Assembly (NCBI GenBank): GCA_023375675.1
Contig: JALQBC010000010.1
Span: 744,001-808,000 of the forward strand
Reading direction: 5' to 3'
Source of the DNA: Cytospora piceicola
Lineage: Eukaryota > Ascomycota > Sordariomycetes > Diaporthales > Cytosporaceae
Length of the DNA: 64,000 bases
Shown here: positions 1 to 9,604 of the stretch, piece by piece
Position numbering within the stretch: position 1 is the first letter of the stretch
How the letters are laid out: each line of letters begins with the position of its first letter
Made by a program: the position numbers and the translations under genes
Notes under the pieces: model-generated
What the model was told of the DNA's origin: nothing
Database searches by the model: none
What the model saw: the letters and a program-made list of their open reading frames with translations, nothing else

Positions 1-1839
1 CCTGGGATGCCTTCGATTTCTTCACCGTCTCTCTTACCGTCAGCGACCTGTCTGAAACTTTCAACAAGTCCAACACTGAAATAACATGGGGAATAACGCT
101 CGTTTTGATGTTCAGGTGTAAGTCTCACTTCTCTCAGCTCACACAACATTTGAACCCTTATGCTGACATATGCTTTGTTAGCCGTTGGATCGGTCTTGTT
201 CGGTATCGCAGCAGATCGGTACGGAAGAAAATGGCCTTTTATCCTCAATAACGTGCTCTTCATAATTCTCGAGCTGGTAAGTTGAGCCCCGTTGTCATGG
301 TGGTCACATCAGCCATTTGTGGGTGTGAATCTCATGTTACCTTGGGTATGCTTGATCTGCGGGCCTCCACGTGTAGCCAAGACGTACCCCAACCTTGGCC
401 TCCCACATTCCGAGGTGACCCAGCTATACGGTTCGCCTCTCCACGGCCGCAGATCTCGGCTGTCCCAAAGAATGCTGATGCTATAATATGTTTTTCTTCA
501 ACACCACGCTGATATTCGGACACAGGGCACCGGCTTCTGCCAGACTTATAGCCAATTCCTCGCTTGTAGGGCCCTGTTCGGCATTGCCATGGGCGGCCTG
601 TACGGAAATGCAGCCGCCACCGCTCTCGAGGATCTCCCCGAGGAGACCCGAGGGCTGATGTCCGGCATACTCCAGCAGGGCTACGCCTTCGGCTACCTCC
701 TGGCGACAGCCTTCGCCCGGGGCCTCGTCAACACCACCTCGCACGGGTGGAGGCCGCTCTTCTGGTTCGGCGCGGGCCCTCCCGTGCTGATCATCATCTT
801 CCGCCTCTTGCTGCCCGAGACAAATGCGCACCAGCAGCGGCAGTCGGTGCGCCGGACGGCCGAGGCTGCTGGGACCAGTGTTTCGAAGACGTTCCTGCGC
901 GAGGGGAAAGTTGCGCTTCGGCGACACTGGGTGCTTCTTACGTATCTGGTTTTGCTGATGGCTGGATTCAACTTTATGAGCCATGGTAGTCAGGAGTAAG
1001 TTTTGATCCCCCTTTCCCACGAAAATGTCTGGTCAAGCTCGCCGCCCTAGAATATCACTAGGCCAGAAAAAAGGAGCTGTATCCTAGCCCGTGCTCTGCC
1101 CACGATCATTCAATGCCATACAACTGCTGACACAAACACTCCATCCAGTCTGTACCCGACGATGCTCAAGAACGAATTCAGCTTCGACGAAGACCAGGTA
1201 ACCGTCACGCAGGTCGTCGCGAACCTGGGGGCCATGGCGGGCGGCACCGTCGTCGGGTTCCTCTCGCAGTCCTTCGGCCGCAGGCTCAGCATCATCGCCA
1301 TCTGCGTGGTCGGCGGCGCCCTCCTCTACCCGTACAGCTTCGTATCCAACGAGCGCGTCATCGCCGCCGCCTTCTTCGAGCAGTTCTGCGTGCAGGGCGC
1401 CTGGGGCGTCATCCCCATCCACCTCATGGAGCTGTCGCCGGGCGCCTTCCGGACCTTCGTCGTCGGCACGTCGTACCAGCTCGGCAACCTCGTCAGCTCG
1501 GCGAGCTCGACCATCGAGGCCACCATCGGCGAAAGGTTCCCGCTCCCGCCCGACGGGGCCACGAAGAGGTACAACTACGGCAAGGTCATCTGTATCTTCA
1601 TGGGCTGTGTGTACGCGTATGTCATCGTTCTGGTGTTTATTGGGCCTGAGCACCTGCGCCGCAAGTTTGAGGTTGAGCATGATGCGGATGTGAGGGAGAT
1701 TGCGAATGAGGAGACGATTGAGCAGGCTATTCACCGGCGGGAGAGGATGGGAATGGGGCTGAGTGATGAGGACTTGGCTGATGCGGCGGAGGTTAGGAGG
1801 GTGGAGGAGCAGGAGAAGAGGGTTGACCATGCCGTATGA
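1..1839 (+). CDS. JEN1: JEN-type monocarboxylate/proton permease, 5' end cut by window
   Basis: Plasma-membrane major-facilitator permease that, in characterised JEN members, imports lactate, pyruvate or related carboxylates with protons. Exons read as 1-117, 182-276, 526-995 and 1149-1839; all junctions keep phase and use GT-AG (first donor GTAAGT). The joined protein shows the MFS loop signature GIAADRYGRKWP between helices and the JEN family signature N-x-x-S-H-x-S-Q-D-x-x-x-T as NFMSHGSQDLYPT, which is split by the third intron. The C-terminal tail after about residue 1660 nt is long, charged and cytosolic in character. The start codon and first helices lie upstream of the window. Substrate is inferred from family; the exact acid cannot be told from sequence. 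Confidence 0.9.
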
Positions 1840-2840
1840 TAGTGCATGTGGATTGAGTTTATGTTGGATATGCATGTTCTGTGTCCATTCTGGATGAGGT
1901 ATAAGCTTTAGTATCTGTGTTGACAAATTTACCGGACTGTGAGTGTTACACATTCAAAGTCGAAACTGGGTTTTGCCGTTGCCAGTTTAAATCATCTATC
2001 AAGTATATTCCTCAAATATGTACAAGGATTTAGGCCTGCTGTTGAAGTCGAAATGACATTCCTGCTTTCTCAACAACCAATCCCGTATACGAAAATAACT
2101 GGTAGCAAGGTCTAGCAAGTCTCTGGTATGACCTGTGATGGGCTCTTCTTCAGATCAGTCTAGGCTCAACGGGTTGCCATTGAATGAAAGCCAGTATGTG
2201 TCCTCCATTCTATGTAGTATGTTGTATCATTAGAAGACATGCCCAAGATGATTTGTTCCCCTACTGAAGCTCTGGAAATGTAGCAACGCCACATGAATTG
2301 AATTTTACTATGAGTAAGGAATTCCATTGCCATTGTCTCGTGCTGAAGTTGTTAATCCAATACCGGGGAGTTCACTGGTTTTATGAGCGAAATGGGCGTC
2401 AGGTGACTGGAAGAGGGACTGCAAACTCTCATTGAGACTTGATTGGGGGGTTAAAGGTCACATCACAAGGAAGAGACGAGGGGAGAAGCAAGGAGAGGAA
2501 GGATTATTGAAAAGGAGAAGGAAGAAAACAAGAAGAAACAAAAAGAGAATCCCTTCCTCCCTGAAGAGGGAATAAACTATTGTGGTGGTATGGTCTTGAT
2601 AACATGAAGGAGTAAATACATAACTATATATGCATTCCGGTCGGTCAATAGATGACTGCTTCTCTCCCAGTGCCCCGTTTCATGCAACTGGACGGGGCGA
2701 CACCTGCAGGCTCCCCCACCCGCTCCCCACCCTTGCATGTGCGCCCAGGATATCCTGAACTTGTTCTATCTGAACCAAGCTCCAAACTTCAAGTTCCACA
2801 TCCACCTTTTATGTCATATGTTAAGCATATAACGTTGTTA
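1840..2840. other. Gene-free spacer
   Basis: Probable 3' untranslated region of the permease, then purine-rich sequence around 2455-2560 with many AAG/GAA runs. I see no credible coding region, tRNA or transposon here. Confidence 0.6.
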
Positions 2841-3279
2841 TCAACGCGATGATTGAGAGGTAACATCCTCGACGATTGTCCTTGTCTCGGAGACAATGGA
2901 GCCTTCAATCTCATCTGAAGGTCGGCGGTCAGCCTCAACAACAATTACATAGATGGAGATACACTGGATGTATGTTGGGTGGAGGGTTATGGCAGGGGGT
3001 CTGACCTTCATCTGAAGCCACCGTGAGGTTTGCATACGGGATGATCGCCTCAAGCTCGACCGGCTGGGTGTTGGTATATCTGCTATGTCGCGTGGCGACT
3101 AGTTGCTTATAGGCGACTAGTACCGACAACAGAGCTGTCACCGTCGCTATTATGCCGAAGATAGTTTTCAAGACGTTATCCTCGTCAAGGGAGGCCGTTG
3201 TCGATGCCGAACTCCGCAGGACCAAATCGGTCGGTGTTCTGGGGAGGGCAGGCTCGGACGACATGGCGAGGACTGGCAT
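2841..3279 (-). CDS. Small hypothetical protein with one membrane helix
   Basis: Two-exon model: 3279-3006, then 2914-2841, joined across a 91-nt intron (2915-3005; donor GTCAGA, acceptor TTCAG) that keeps phase. The product is about 115 residues. It has a Ser/Thr/Pro-rich N-terminus, one hydrophobic segment (FGIIATVTALLSVLVAYKQL, about residues 41-60) and an acidic C-terminus. A second Met at residue 6 could be the true start. I do not recognise a family. The splice signals, the helix and a clean stop argue for a real gene; the small size and lack of recognised homologues argue against. It converges with the upstream permease. Confidence 0.4.
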
Positions 3280-4090
3280 TTTTTTCCTGCTGCTCCAGGC
3301 ACTCGTGAAAGACTTGAACGATTTGATGTTCGGAAAAGGAATATAAGGCTAGGTTAGATGTTGGGGGGCGTGCAGCGGGCTGCAGGGATTTTGGGACTGC
3401 GTCAAAGGAGACAAAGCGCCAGTTGCTCGTACAATAATTCTGGATGCAACTAAAAGTTGGAAAGGTATATTTCGATGATTGAAACTTTATTAACAAGAGC
3501 TCAGGATCGGATTGACGGAGAGCTTTATATAACTTGATTGATGAGCTAAATGGCACTCTACAACCTACATGACATCCAGTTCAGCCGCATACATGGGTTT
3601 TTGGGGGCTGAGAGACGACAATGGGGTAAATCCGACTTAAGCCGAATTAGGTTAGAGCTACTTTAGGTCAGGGTCAGTTTAGGTCAGGGTTAGTTTAGGC
3701 CTGGGTTAGTTTAGGGCGAAGAGTTCCTTAGAATGTCCAAATGCACTGCGAGATCGAGCCCAGCTACGCAATATCCTGGAGAGCGGAATTAAAATTCCTT
3801 GTGGTCCGGGTGTGCTACTGTACATACTTGCAAAGGCTGTGGCCTCGAGACTCACAGCTTACGAAAGTAAACCAGATTCAGTGAACTAAGCTCAACCTTC
3901 CTTGCCTATTTGATAAATGTGTTGCAACTGGTTGGTAAAGCCGTAGTTGTTACCCAAATTCTTAAGGCTAAATTCTGCCACCAGACCCGTCAAGAACAGA
4001 ACCATCAATGATCAATCCTTCCGCCCATATCCGGCACGCGCGAACAGCACCCGCAACACCACAACAATTCCGCACAACCAGCAAAAAATA
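3280..4090. other. Gene-free, repeat-bearing spacer
   Basis: Apart from the tandem repeat at 3662-3716, this stretch shows only short open frames without coding character. AT content rises toward the inverted-repeat element that follows. Confidence 0.55.
3662..3716 (+). repeat. 16-bp tandem repeat, about 3.4 copies, telomere-like words
   Basis: Units start at 3662, 3678, 3694 and 3710 (partial). The consensus is TTTAGG-TCAGGG-TTAG with one or two changes per unit. Each unit contains TTAGG and CAGGG or TGGG words that resemble the fungal telomere repeat TTAGGG, but the period is 16 rather than 6, so this is not plain telomeric DNA. Confidence 0.8.
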
Positions 4091-4775
4091 GGGAACGGTC
4101 GCGTTGACTATACTTCGGGCCAGTTTGACTATATGGGTCACGGCTATGCGCGGGCCGGAGGTGGCCGAGCAGCATTCCCATACAAACTTAGTAGTGCCTG
4201 CGCTCGCTGCCCTCAATTGTCACATACAGATTAATTAAAGCCACTTAAATTAACTAAAGCCAAAGCGATAATATTATCGCTTTTAAGTGCAGTTTATAGC
4301 GATTCAAATCAGCGATTTAGGCATACTAAATCTCTATAATAACCTCGCTATATCGCCCAGCGCGAGATATACTAGTATAACCGCCACCCCGCCTAGCAGA
4401 GCCCCCACGAGCCTGTCCTAGCCTATTCACAGTAGGTCTAGTGCTCGTCAGATCTCCCTAGGCCGGCTAGAATACACCGTCAGCCGTGCCCGGCCACGGC
4501 GTGCCCGGCGCAGATAAAGCTATCACGGGCGTACTCGTAGCCCTCTGTAGGTGTAAGTTAAAGGGACGGGGACGAAGACGGCGAGGTGCGTAAGGCAAAA
4601 AATAGTAGTGATAGCTTCAATAGCCGTTAAGTTGTGAAGTGTCATAGAATAAATGTTAAGGTCAACTACTGCGCAGCCAAATTTAGGTGGGCGGGCGCTC
4701 CTATATGCATTAATTGGATGCAGCCCGGCCCACATAGTCAAACTAGCCCGAAGCATAGTCAACGCGACCGTTCCC
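4091..4775. mobile_element. Diverged inverted-repeat element (MITE-like relic)
   Basis: The 49-nt stretch at 4091-4139 reappears in reverse complement at 4727-4775 with 45 of 49 identical positions. Shared core words are GGAACGGTCGCGTTGACTAT and AGTTTGACTAT. All four differences are transitions. The element is about 685 bp. The interior has no intact transposase; it is AT-rich with a 22-bp perfect palindrome at 4262-4283. No clear target-site duplication was found, so the true outer ends may lie a little outside. A non-autonomous DNA transposon is the likeliest reading. Confidence 0.7.
4262..4283. repeat. 22-bp perfect palindrome
   Basis: The two 11-nt halves, AAAGCGATAAT and ATTATCGCTTT, are exact reverse complements with no spacer. 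The palindrome lies inside the inverted-repeat element and is very AT-rich, so it could extrude as a cruciform. Confidence 0.8.
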
Positions 4776-4997
4776 CAAAAAATGAATTAAGGCGACTGTA
4801 GAACGACTGCCTGATTAGGCAGGCGGTCAGGCTTACCGCCCCGGCAGGGCGGCAGAACCATTAGGCCGCCTGGCCTATAGATAGGTTACCACACTGGGCC
4901 TGGCGATGGCTTCAAACTTAGAGAATAGACACACACAACCCAAGACCAAAAGACTATACGATCGATCGTGTCTGTATACCCCGTACGCCTACCAACA
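4776..4997. other. Gene-free spacer with short inverted words
   Basis: GC-rich sequence at 4805-4880 contains small inverted words (GCCTGATTAGGCAGGC and CCGCCCCGGCAGGGCGG types). No coding region is visible. Confidence 0.5.
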
Positions 4998-5362
4998 GCG
5001 ACAATCGCCGGGAATTGAAGCTTCAATACAAAAGAGATAAGCCTTCAGATCGTTATCCCATATACAATAGTAAGTCGCGCGTAGCTTGGTAATTAAAACA
5101 TGCGGACTCCAACAAGCCGTCCCCATTCTTCGACACACCCGCACCGCCTCCCCCAGTGCCTTGAATGCTCGACATTTAGCCAAAAACAACAAAAATGAAA
5201 TGAGGCGATAATCGCCGGGAATTGAGGAGTGGCTCGTCAGTCAACATGCAACAATCCGTCACCCTCGTTCAACACACACACCACCACCACCACCACCTGA
5301 ATGCTCGATTTTTAACCAAAAGAAAACAAAAAAGAAATGAGGCGATAATCGCCGGGAATTGA
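4998..5362 (-). repeat. tRNA-Lys trailer sequence repeated three times
   Basis: A 29-nt word (GAAATGAGG, then CGATAATCGCCGGGAATTGA) occurs identically at 5197-5225 and 5334-5362. A third partial copy with one mismatch lies at 4998-5018. The two full copies belong to a direct repeat of about 137 bp that also shares TGAATGCTCGA (5162 and 5298). The copy at 5334-5362 directly abuts the tRNA 3' end, so the repeated unit is the transcribed trailer of tRNA-Lys, including its hairpin GGCGATTATCGCC (minus strand). No intact tRNA body is attached to the other copies. Confidence 0.75.
5328..5333 (-). terminator. RNA polymerase III terminator of tRNA-Lys
   Basis: Six A on the plus strand read as T6 downstream of the minus-strand tRNA-Lys gene. 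A trailer of about 28 nt with a GGCGAT/ATCGCC hairpin lies between. Confidence 0.65.
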
Positions 5363-5452
5363 GCCCGACGTGGGGGTCGAACCCACAACCTTGAGATATC
5401 AGAATCGTGAGATACTAAGAGTCTCACGCTCTACCGATTGAGCTAGCCGGGC
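5362..5452 (-). tRNA. tRNA-Lys(CTT) with intron
   Basis: On the minus strand the sequence folds as a tRNA. The acceptor stem pairs GCCCGG with the 3' end near GTCGGGC, the D arm is GCTCAATCGGTAGAGC, and the anticodon stem TGAGA/TCTCA holds loop CTCTTAA. The T arm contains GTGGGTTCGACCCCCAC. An intron of about 18 nt follows the base 3' of anticodon CTT. Removing it leaves 73 nt. Confidence 0.92.
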
Positions 5453-6450
5453 GTCTTGAAGACGCCTTGATCTTGTTGTGGAGCAGCGTTGGAAGAGATT
5501 TTATAACGACGGATGAGAATGAGTCAAGTATGAACTCTAGTGATGCCTGACTCCAGGTTTATGCTGAAATTTTGACAAGTCGTGGCAGTCGACAAGGCGG
5601 GTGGGTCTCTTCAAGTACTGACTCAAACCTTGGATATAGGTCGAGTCTACAATAATGCACTCGGTATGTCAGTATTACAAGAGGACCTTGCATTATGCAC
5701 CCTGGTTGCTTCAACTGGTTACCAATTGTTTATTCTGAAGACTCTTATAAACGCATGGTGCATACATATACAACGTAAACTGGCATTGGTGATACGTTGA
5801 GATATTTAAGGTGGCACCTGGGTCGGCCACACTGGCAATTTTCTGGTCATTCATATTCACTTTTAACAACCAGGCTGGGGTAACTCATTTCATCCCAAAC
5901 CGTACCTGTACAATGGCTACCTGCTCCAATGCGCCGTGAGGCAGACCATGAGTAGGAGTTATTGTACAAACTGGGCGCTACCAAATGACTGTGTCGTACC
6001 ATCGCTCTGCTGAATCTGCCAGAGGTCTACCTTGGTGTCCACTCTTTAGTATGATTCTGCAGTGTTTGCTGGCCAGAAGAGGTGGAAGTGAAGAAACACC
6101 CTCTTGCTTGAACTTCTTGTCTGCCCAACACACATTTCGTCGACTGGAGGGGGTGCTGAGGGCTGTCGTTGGCAGGGTTAGGGTGAGAGTGGGCCGCCCT
6201 GGCTTGTATAACACGCAATTGGCCGGCTCGAGTCCACCAGCACGGGCCATTCCGCGAGCTGACCAGAATGACGTCTGCGGGGCCACTGGCCAATCGTCCT
6301 CCAGCAGGCGCGGGCGGGGCGACGTGCCTAACTAACAGACTAAACCACCGCCGCTGCAACCACTTTGTCGGAAGCAACCTCGGTCGTTCTACAACACCTC
6401 TCAACCACCAAATGCTTCTACGTATCAGCTGCTTATAACGGACCATCACC
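5453..6450. other. Gene-free spacer and ATG33 promoter
   Basis: Nothing codes convincingly here; short frames on both strands near 6000-6490 lack coding character. The last few hundred bases presumably hold the ATG33 promoter and leader. Confidence 0.55.
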
Positions 6451-7334
6451 ATGGCTTCCCGGGGAGTTTCTGTCCTCAAGTTTGTCGGCACCGTCTCGCT
6501 CGGTCTGCTGACGGTGAGTCTACCTTTTCCTTTGAACTCTGATGATAGCCCTTCTATTCCTGTCCCGCCCCCCGCATTGGGCTCTGGAATCCTCTAGATG
6601 ACTTCATGCCCCTAAACTTGACCAACAAACACGATCGAGGCAGACTTGCACAGTCTCATACCAAACACGTTCAATCTCCAAGACACTAACAACACTCTTC
6701 ACAACAGGGCCTATCCTACACCCTCTCGACCCTCACCGTCCCAACCCTCCTCACCCTCCCGTCCGCCAGCACGGCCGCGAATGCCTTCCAGTCCCTGACC
6801 GCCACGGCGCGGACGCACCTGCGGTCCCTCGCCGGCGTCTCGGGCACCGCCTTCTTCCTCGCCTTCGCCCTGTCCCCCCGGCCCGCCCGCCACCCCTACC
6901 TGCTGTACACCTCGGCGCTGATCGCCCTGTCCCGCCTCGCCGTGTCCGACCTCGTCGCGCCGTACCTGTTCGCCAGGCCCGCGCCCGCGCCCTCGTCCTC
7001 GTCCTCGTCCCAGAGGCAGCAGCAGCAGCCCGGCCGGAAGGACAGGTCCGCCGCCCGCCGCATGGAGATGAGCTACGACGTGATCGGGTCCGACGCCCAC
7101 AGCGACTCGGCGAGCGACAAGAGCGCCGAGGAGGAGCAGCACGCCGCGGCGGCCGGCGGCGCCGGCGGCAACGTCAACGGCGAGGAGGTCCGTGGCGAGG
7201 TCGAGAGCTTCCTCAAGAAGCAGATGGTGTCCACGGGCCTGGCCGGGCTCGGCTTCCTGATGGCGGTCGTGGGCGTCTGGGGGGACGGCGCCGCGGGCTA
7301 CGTCGAGACCGTCGTCAATGTCGTCGAGTTTTGA
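6451..7334 (+). CDS. ATG33: ATG33-like mitophagy membrane protein
   Basis: Two exons, 6451-6513 and 6708-7334, separated by a 194-nt intron (donor GTGAGT, acceptor CAACAG), give 229 residues. The N-terminus MASRGVSVLKFVGTVSLG and the following hydrophobic segments match the fungal ATG33 pattern as I know it: short helices near residues 8-35, 70-82 and 88-100, and a last helix near the C-terminus (GLAGLGFLMAVVGVW). The region between is low-complexity (Ala, Ser, Gln, Gly-rich) and acidic. In yeast Atg33 sits in the outer mitochondrial membrane and promotes selective mitophagy; that role here is inferred from family. The disordered insert is longer than in yeast. Confidence 0.8.
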
Positions 7335-7918
7335 GGGGACACGCCGATGCCAGTCGATGACCTGTGGGGCGTACCGGGGCTGCTGGGCGGTGGTGGTTTT
7401 GGTTTCTGCGGGTGACTGATGGGAGTGGACTGGGGGTTCGACGCGTACGCCCGATAGAAGAGATGCTGCAGGATGTTGGAGTTTGACCAAGAGGGCTTGG
7501 TTTGTCTTGGGTGGAATGTACTTCCCTGTCCTTTCTCTCCTCCTTTCTAGCCTTAAGCAGACAGACATACGTAACGACATCAATGACACTGGTTTGGAAC
7601 GATACTGGTTTGGGATTGTAGCTATCATGAACGTTTGGTTCCATTGCCACATGCCAGCGCGGTTCATTGTCACAGTGGCCACAAGTCCACGAGGTTGACC
7701 TGAAGCTGATCTATGGGCCCCACCAACAGGATGGTAAGTCGGGGTGAACCAGGGTCGAACTCGAGCAAGATTAGACCCACCGAGACCTCTGGTAGGCAAT
7801 GTACCCTCGAGCTCATCTGAACTAAGTACAATAGGTCTGTTTATTCAGGCGAGATGCGAGACTCATTGCCGCCAGGCGTCCCAATGTCGTTTGTGATAAA
7901 ATGCAAAAAAAAAGAGAC
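7335..7918. other. Spacer between ATG33 and tRNA-Gly
   Basis: Probably ATG33 3' untranslated region, then sequence with one tRNA-like T-arm word near 7752 that does not fold well. No coding region is seen. Confidence 0.55.
7905..7913 (-). terminator. RNA polymerase III terminator of tRNA-Gly
   Basis: Nine A on the plus strand give a T9 run five bases past the 3' end of the minus-strand tRNA-Gly gene, a strong pol III stop. Confidence 0.8.
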
Positions 7919-8012
7919 TGCGAAGACTGGGGTTCGAACCCAGGTCTCTTCCTAGACACCCAAAGTTGTGTAAATGGGAGGGAAGTGAGTTGAACCACTA
8001 CTCTATCATCGC
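7919..8012 (-). tRNA. tRNA-Gly(CCC) with intron
   Basis: Minus strand. The acceptor stem GCGATGA pairs with TCTTCGC at six of seven positions (one T-T mismatch). The D arm is GAGT-AGTGGTTCA-ACTC and the anticodon stem is CTTCC/GGAAG. The loop begins CTCCCA, giving anticodon CCC, and the T arm is CTGGG-TTCGAAC-CCCAG. The 94-nt gene includes an intron of about 21 nt after position 37; the mature length is 73. A T9 terminator follows directly. Confidence 0.85.
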
Positions 8013-8871
8013 CAGGTTGCTTGTAAACACTTCGGGCCTGCAGGTCTATATGCGCATGTAGCTTTGTACCTCCCCGGAGGGCGAGGCTGCGGGTCAGCTG
8101 TGGCAAACCGGGTGGGCACACCGGTCCGCCGTCCGGGGCCGGTTACCTGCTGGGGTTCGATACAGCTCTGAGACAGTGACAAGGGCGAGGACTGGTCCTC
8201 GCCCTTGTCACTGGGGCCTGGGCAGTGGATGGCACATATATTGCCCCACGACGCCCCTCACACTTCCTGGCATGCTGACCAGGTGGAGGCTTGCTTTTTC
8301 GACTTCTAGTCCCAGGGTACATATGATGACGATCCAGCAGACGGGAGCACTTTGTGAGTACGTTAGCACGAGTATCAGAATCAACGGACACCCAATCTCT
8401 GCAGTATCCCCTCCAGGATGAATCGATCGGACCGGATCTAACTGTGGTGCTGGTACCGAAGCAGGCCTCTTTCAGAATAAATACATATAGGTGTGTATAC
8501 GTTCCCGATGATTACATTCTCGGGAGTCTGAACTCACCCGTTCCAAATCATCCTAACTGATTATGTTGAAGACTTGGGTGAAGTTGATGCGTGAGCAAAT
8601 CTGGGCACAGATACGATCGCCTGCGGGGAGACTTGGCATAGATTGACTCTGACTACTGAAATACTCAGAACCAACCAACTCCAGCAACAGCTACGAGCAC
8701 TGGCATTCATTGGCCATGAACCCATGCCTATAACACTCAGTGACTGACTGGGGTGATTCCTTGCGCAGGGTCGCTTTCTTTGAAGTTGACCAGTTACAAC
8801 GCTACGATATCAACCTTCGTATCAAAACATCCAGCTCCGATCCTGCACCACCTGGGCACCAATAATTCAAA
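8013..8871. other. Spacer with strong hairpin; cupin gene promoter
   Basis: Apart from the inverted repeat at 8174-8213, I see no gene. A T-arm-like word (GGGGTTCGATAC) lies at about 8152, just before the hairpin, without a foldable tRNA. Confidence 0.5.
8174..8213. repeat. Perfect inverted repeat, 18-bp arms and 4-nt loop
   Basis: CAGTGACAAGGGCGAGGA is followed by CTGG and then the exact reverse complement. The stem is GC-rich and would be very stable in RNA or as a cruciform. It is not next to a gene end that would explain it as a terminator. Confidence 0.85.
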
Positions 8872-9604
8872 ATGCTCTCGTTTCTCGCACGCCGTGTTCC
8901 GAGAACAAAGACTTCCCACCTAGACGTGGTCACCTTTGATGGCGGTCACTCCACAGCCGAGTTCAAGACCCCGAAAGATCGCTATCTCGTCACCAACCGC
9001 CTCCCACCAGCACTCTCATCCTCGAAAGCCCGCCAGGTGGGCCTGCCTCACAAGGGCGCGAACTCCACGCTAGCACCGCCTCTTCACAGGCATGTCTGGC
9101 AGGAAGAGACATTTCACGTCCTCAGCGGCACAGCTAGGTTCACACTCGGCAGCGGCGGGCAGAGGCGGGAAAGGCTAGCCCCAGCCGGCGAGATCATGGT
9201 CATCCCCAGGGGGCATGTCCACACATTCTGCAACGCAAGTGAGGAGGCAGAGTTGGTTGTGGAGTTTGTGCTCGACCCGGCGTCGAGGGATACGGATGAG
9301 GCCTACTTCCGTGAGTGACCCAGCGGCATCAAGGGCGAAGTTACCGACCGGAATACTGACCTCCGCCGAAGGGAATGTCTGGGGATACCGTGATGACTGC
9401 ACGAGGGCTGGCGTGCAGAGGAGTCTGTTCCAGACACTCCTGTTCATGCATCGGGGTGGCGTGGCGATGGCTCTCCCGGGACCCGACATTGTTTCAAAGG
9501 CCCTGGGGCTTCTGTTCACATACGTCGGTGGTGTGCTCGTTGGTAGACTACTCCTCGGCTATGCAGATTCGTATCCCGAATATTACTACCCAAAGTCCCG
9601 TTGA
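8872..9604 (+). CDS. Cupin-domain protein with C-terminal membrane segment
   Basis: Exons 8872-9310 and 9372-9604 flank a 61-nt intron (donor GTGAGT) and give 223 residues. The cupin core spans about residues 55-140. HRHVWQEETFHVLSG carries the first cupin motif (two His and a Glu), and PAGEIMVIPRGHVHTF supplies the second, with its His. The C-terminal third is new to me: it contains a hydrophobic stretch near LGLLFTYVGGVLVGRLLLGY and ends YYYPKSR. Small fungal cupins of this shape are usually uncharacterised; metal binding is likely from the retained His/Glu set, but substrate is unknown. The start Met is the first in frame after a short leader. Confidence 0.8.

Noticed and set aside
3185..3556. 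Minus-strand frame of 123 codons overlapping the small membrane protein
   Set aside because: It runs in another frame over the start of the spliced candidate and lacks recognisable sequence.
7735..7830. Possible second tRNA on the minus strand (word GAGTTCGACCC)
   Set aside because: The T stem has two mismatches and no consistent anticodon arm or acceptor stem could be built.
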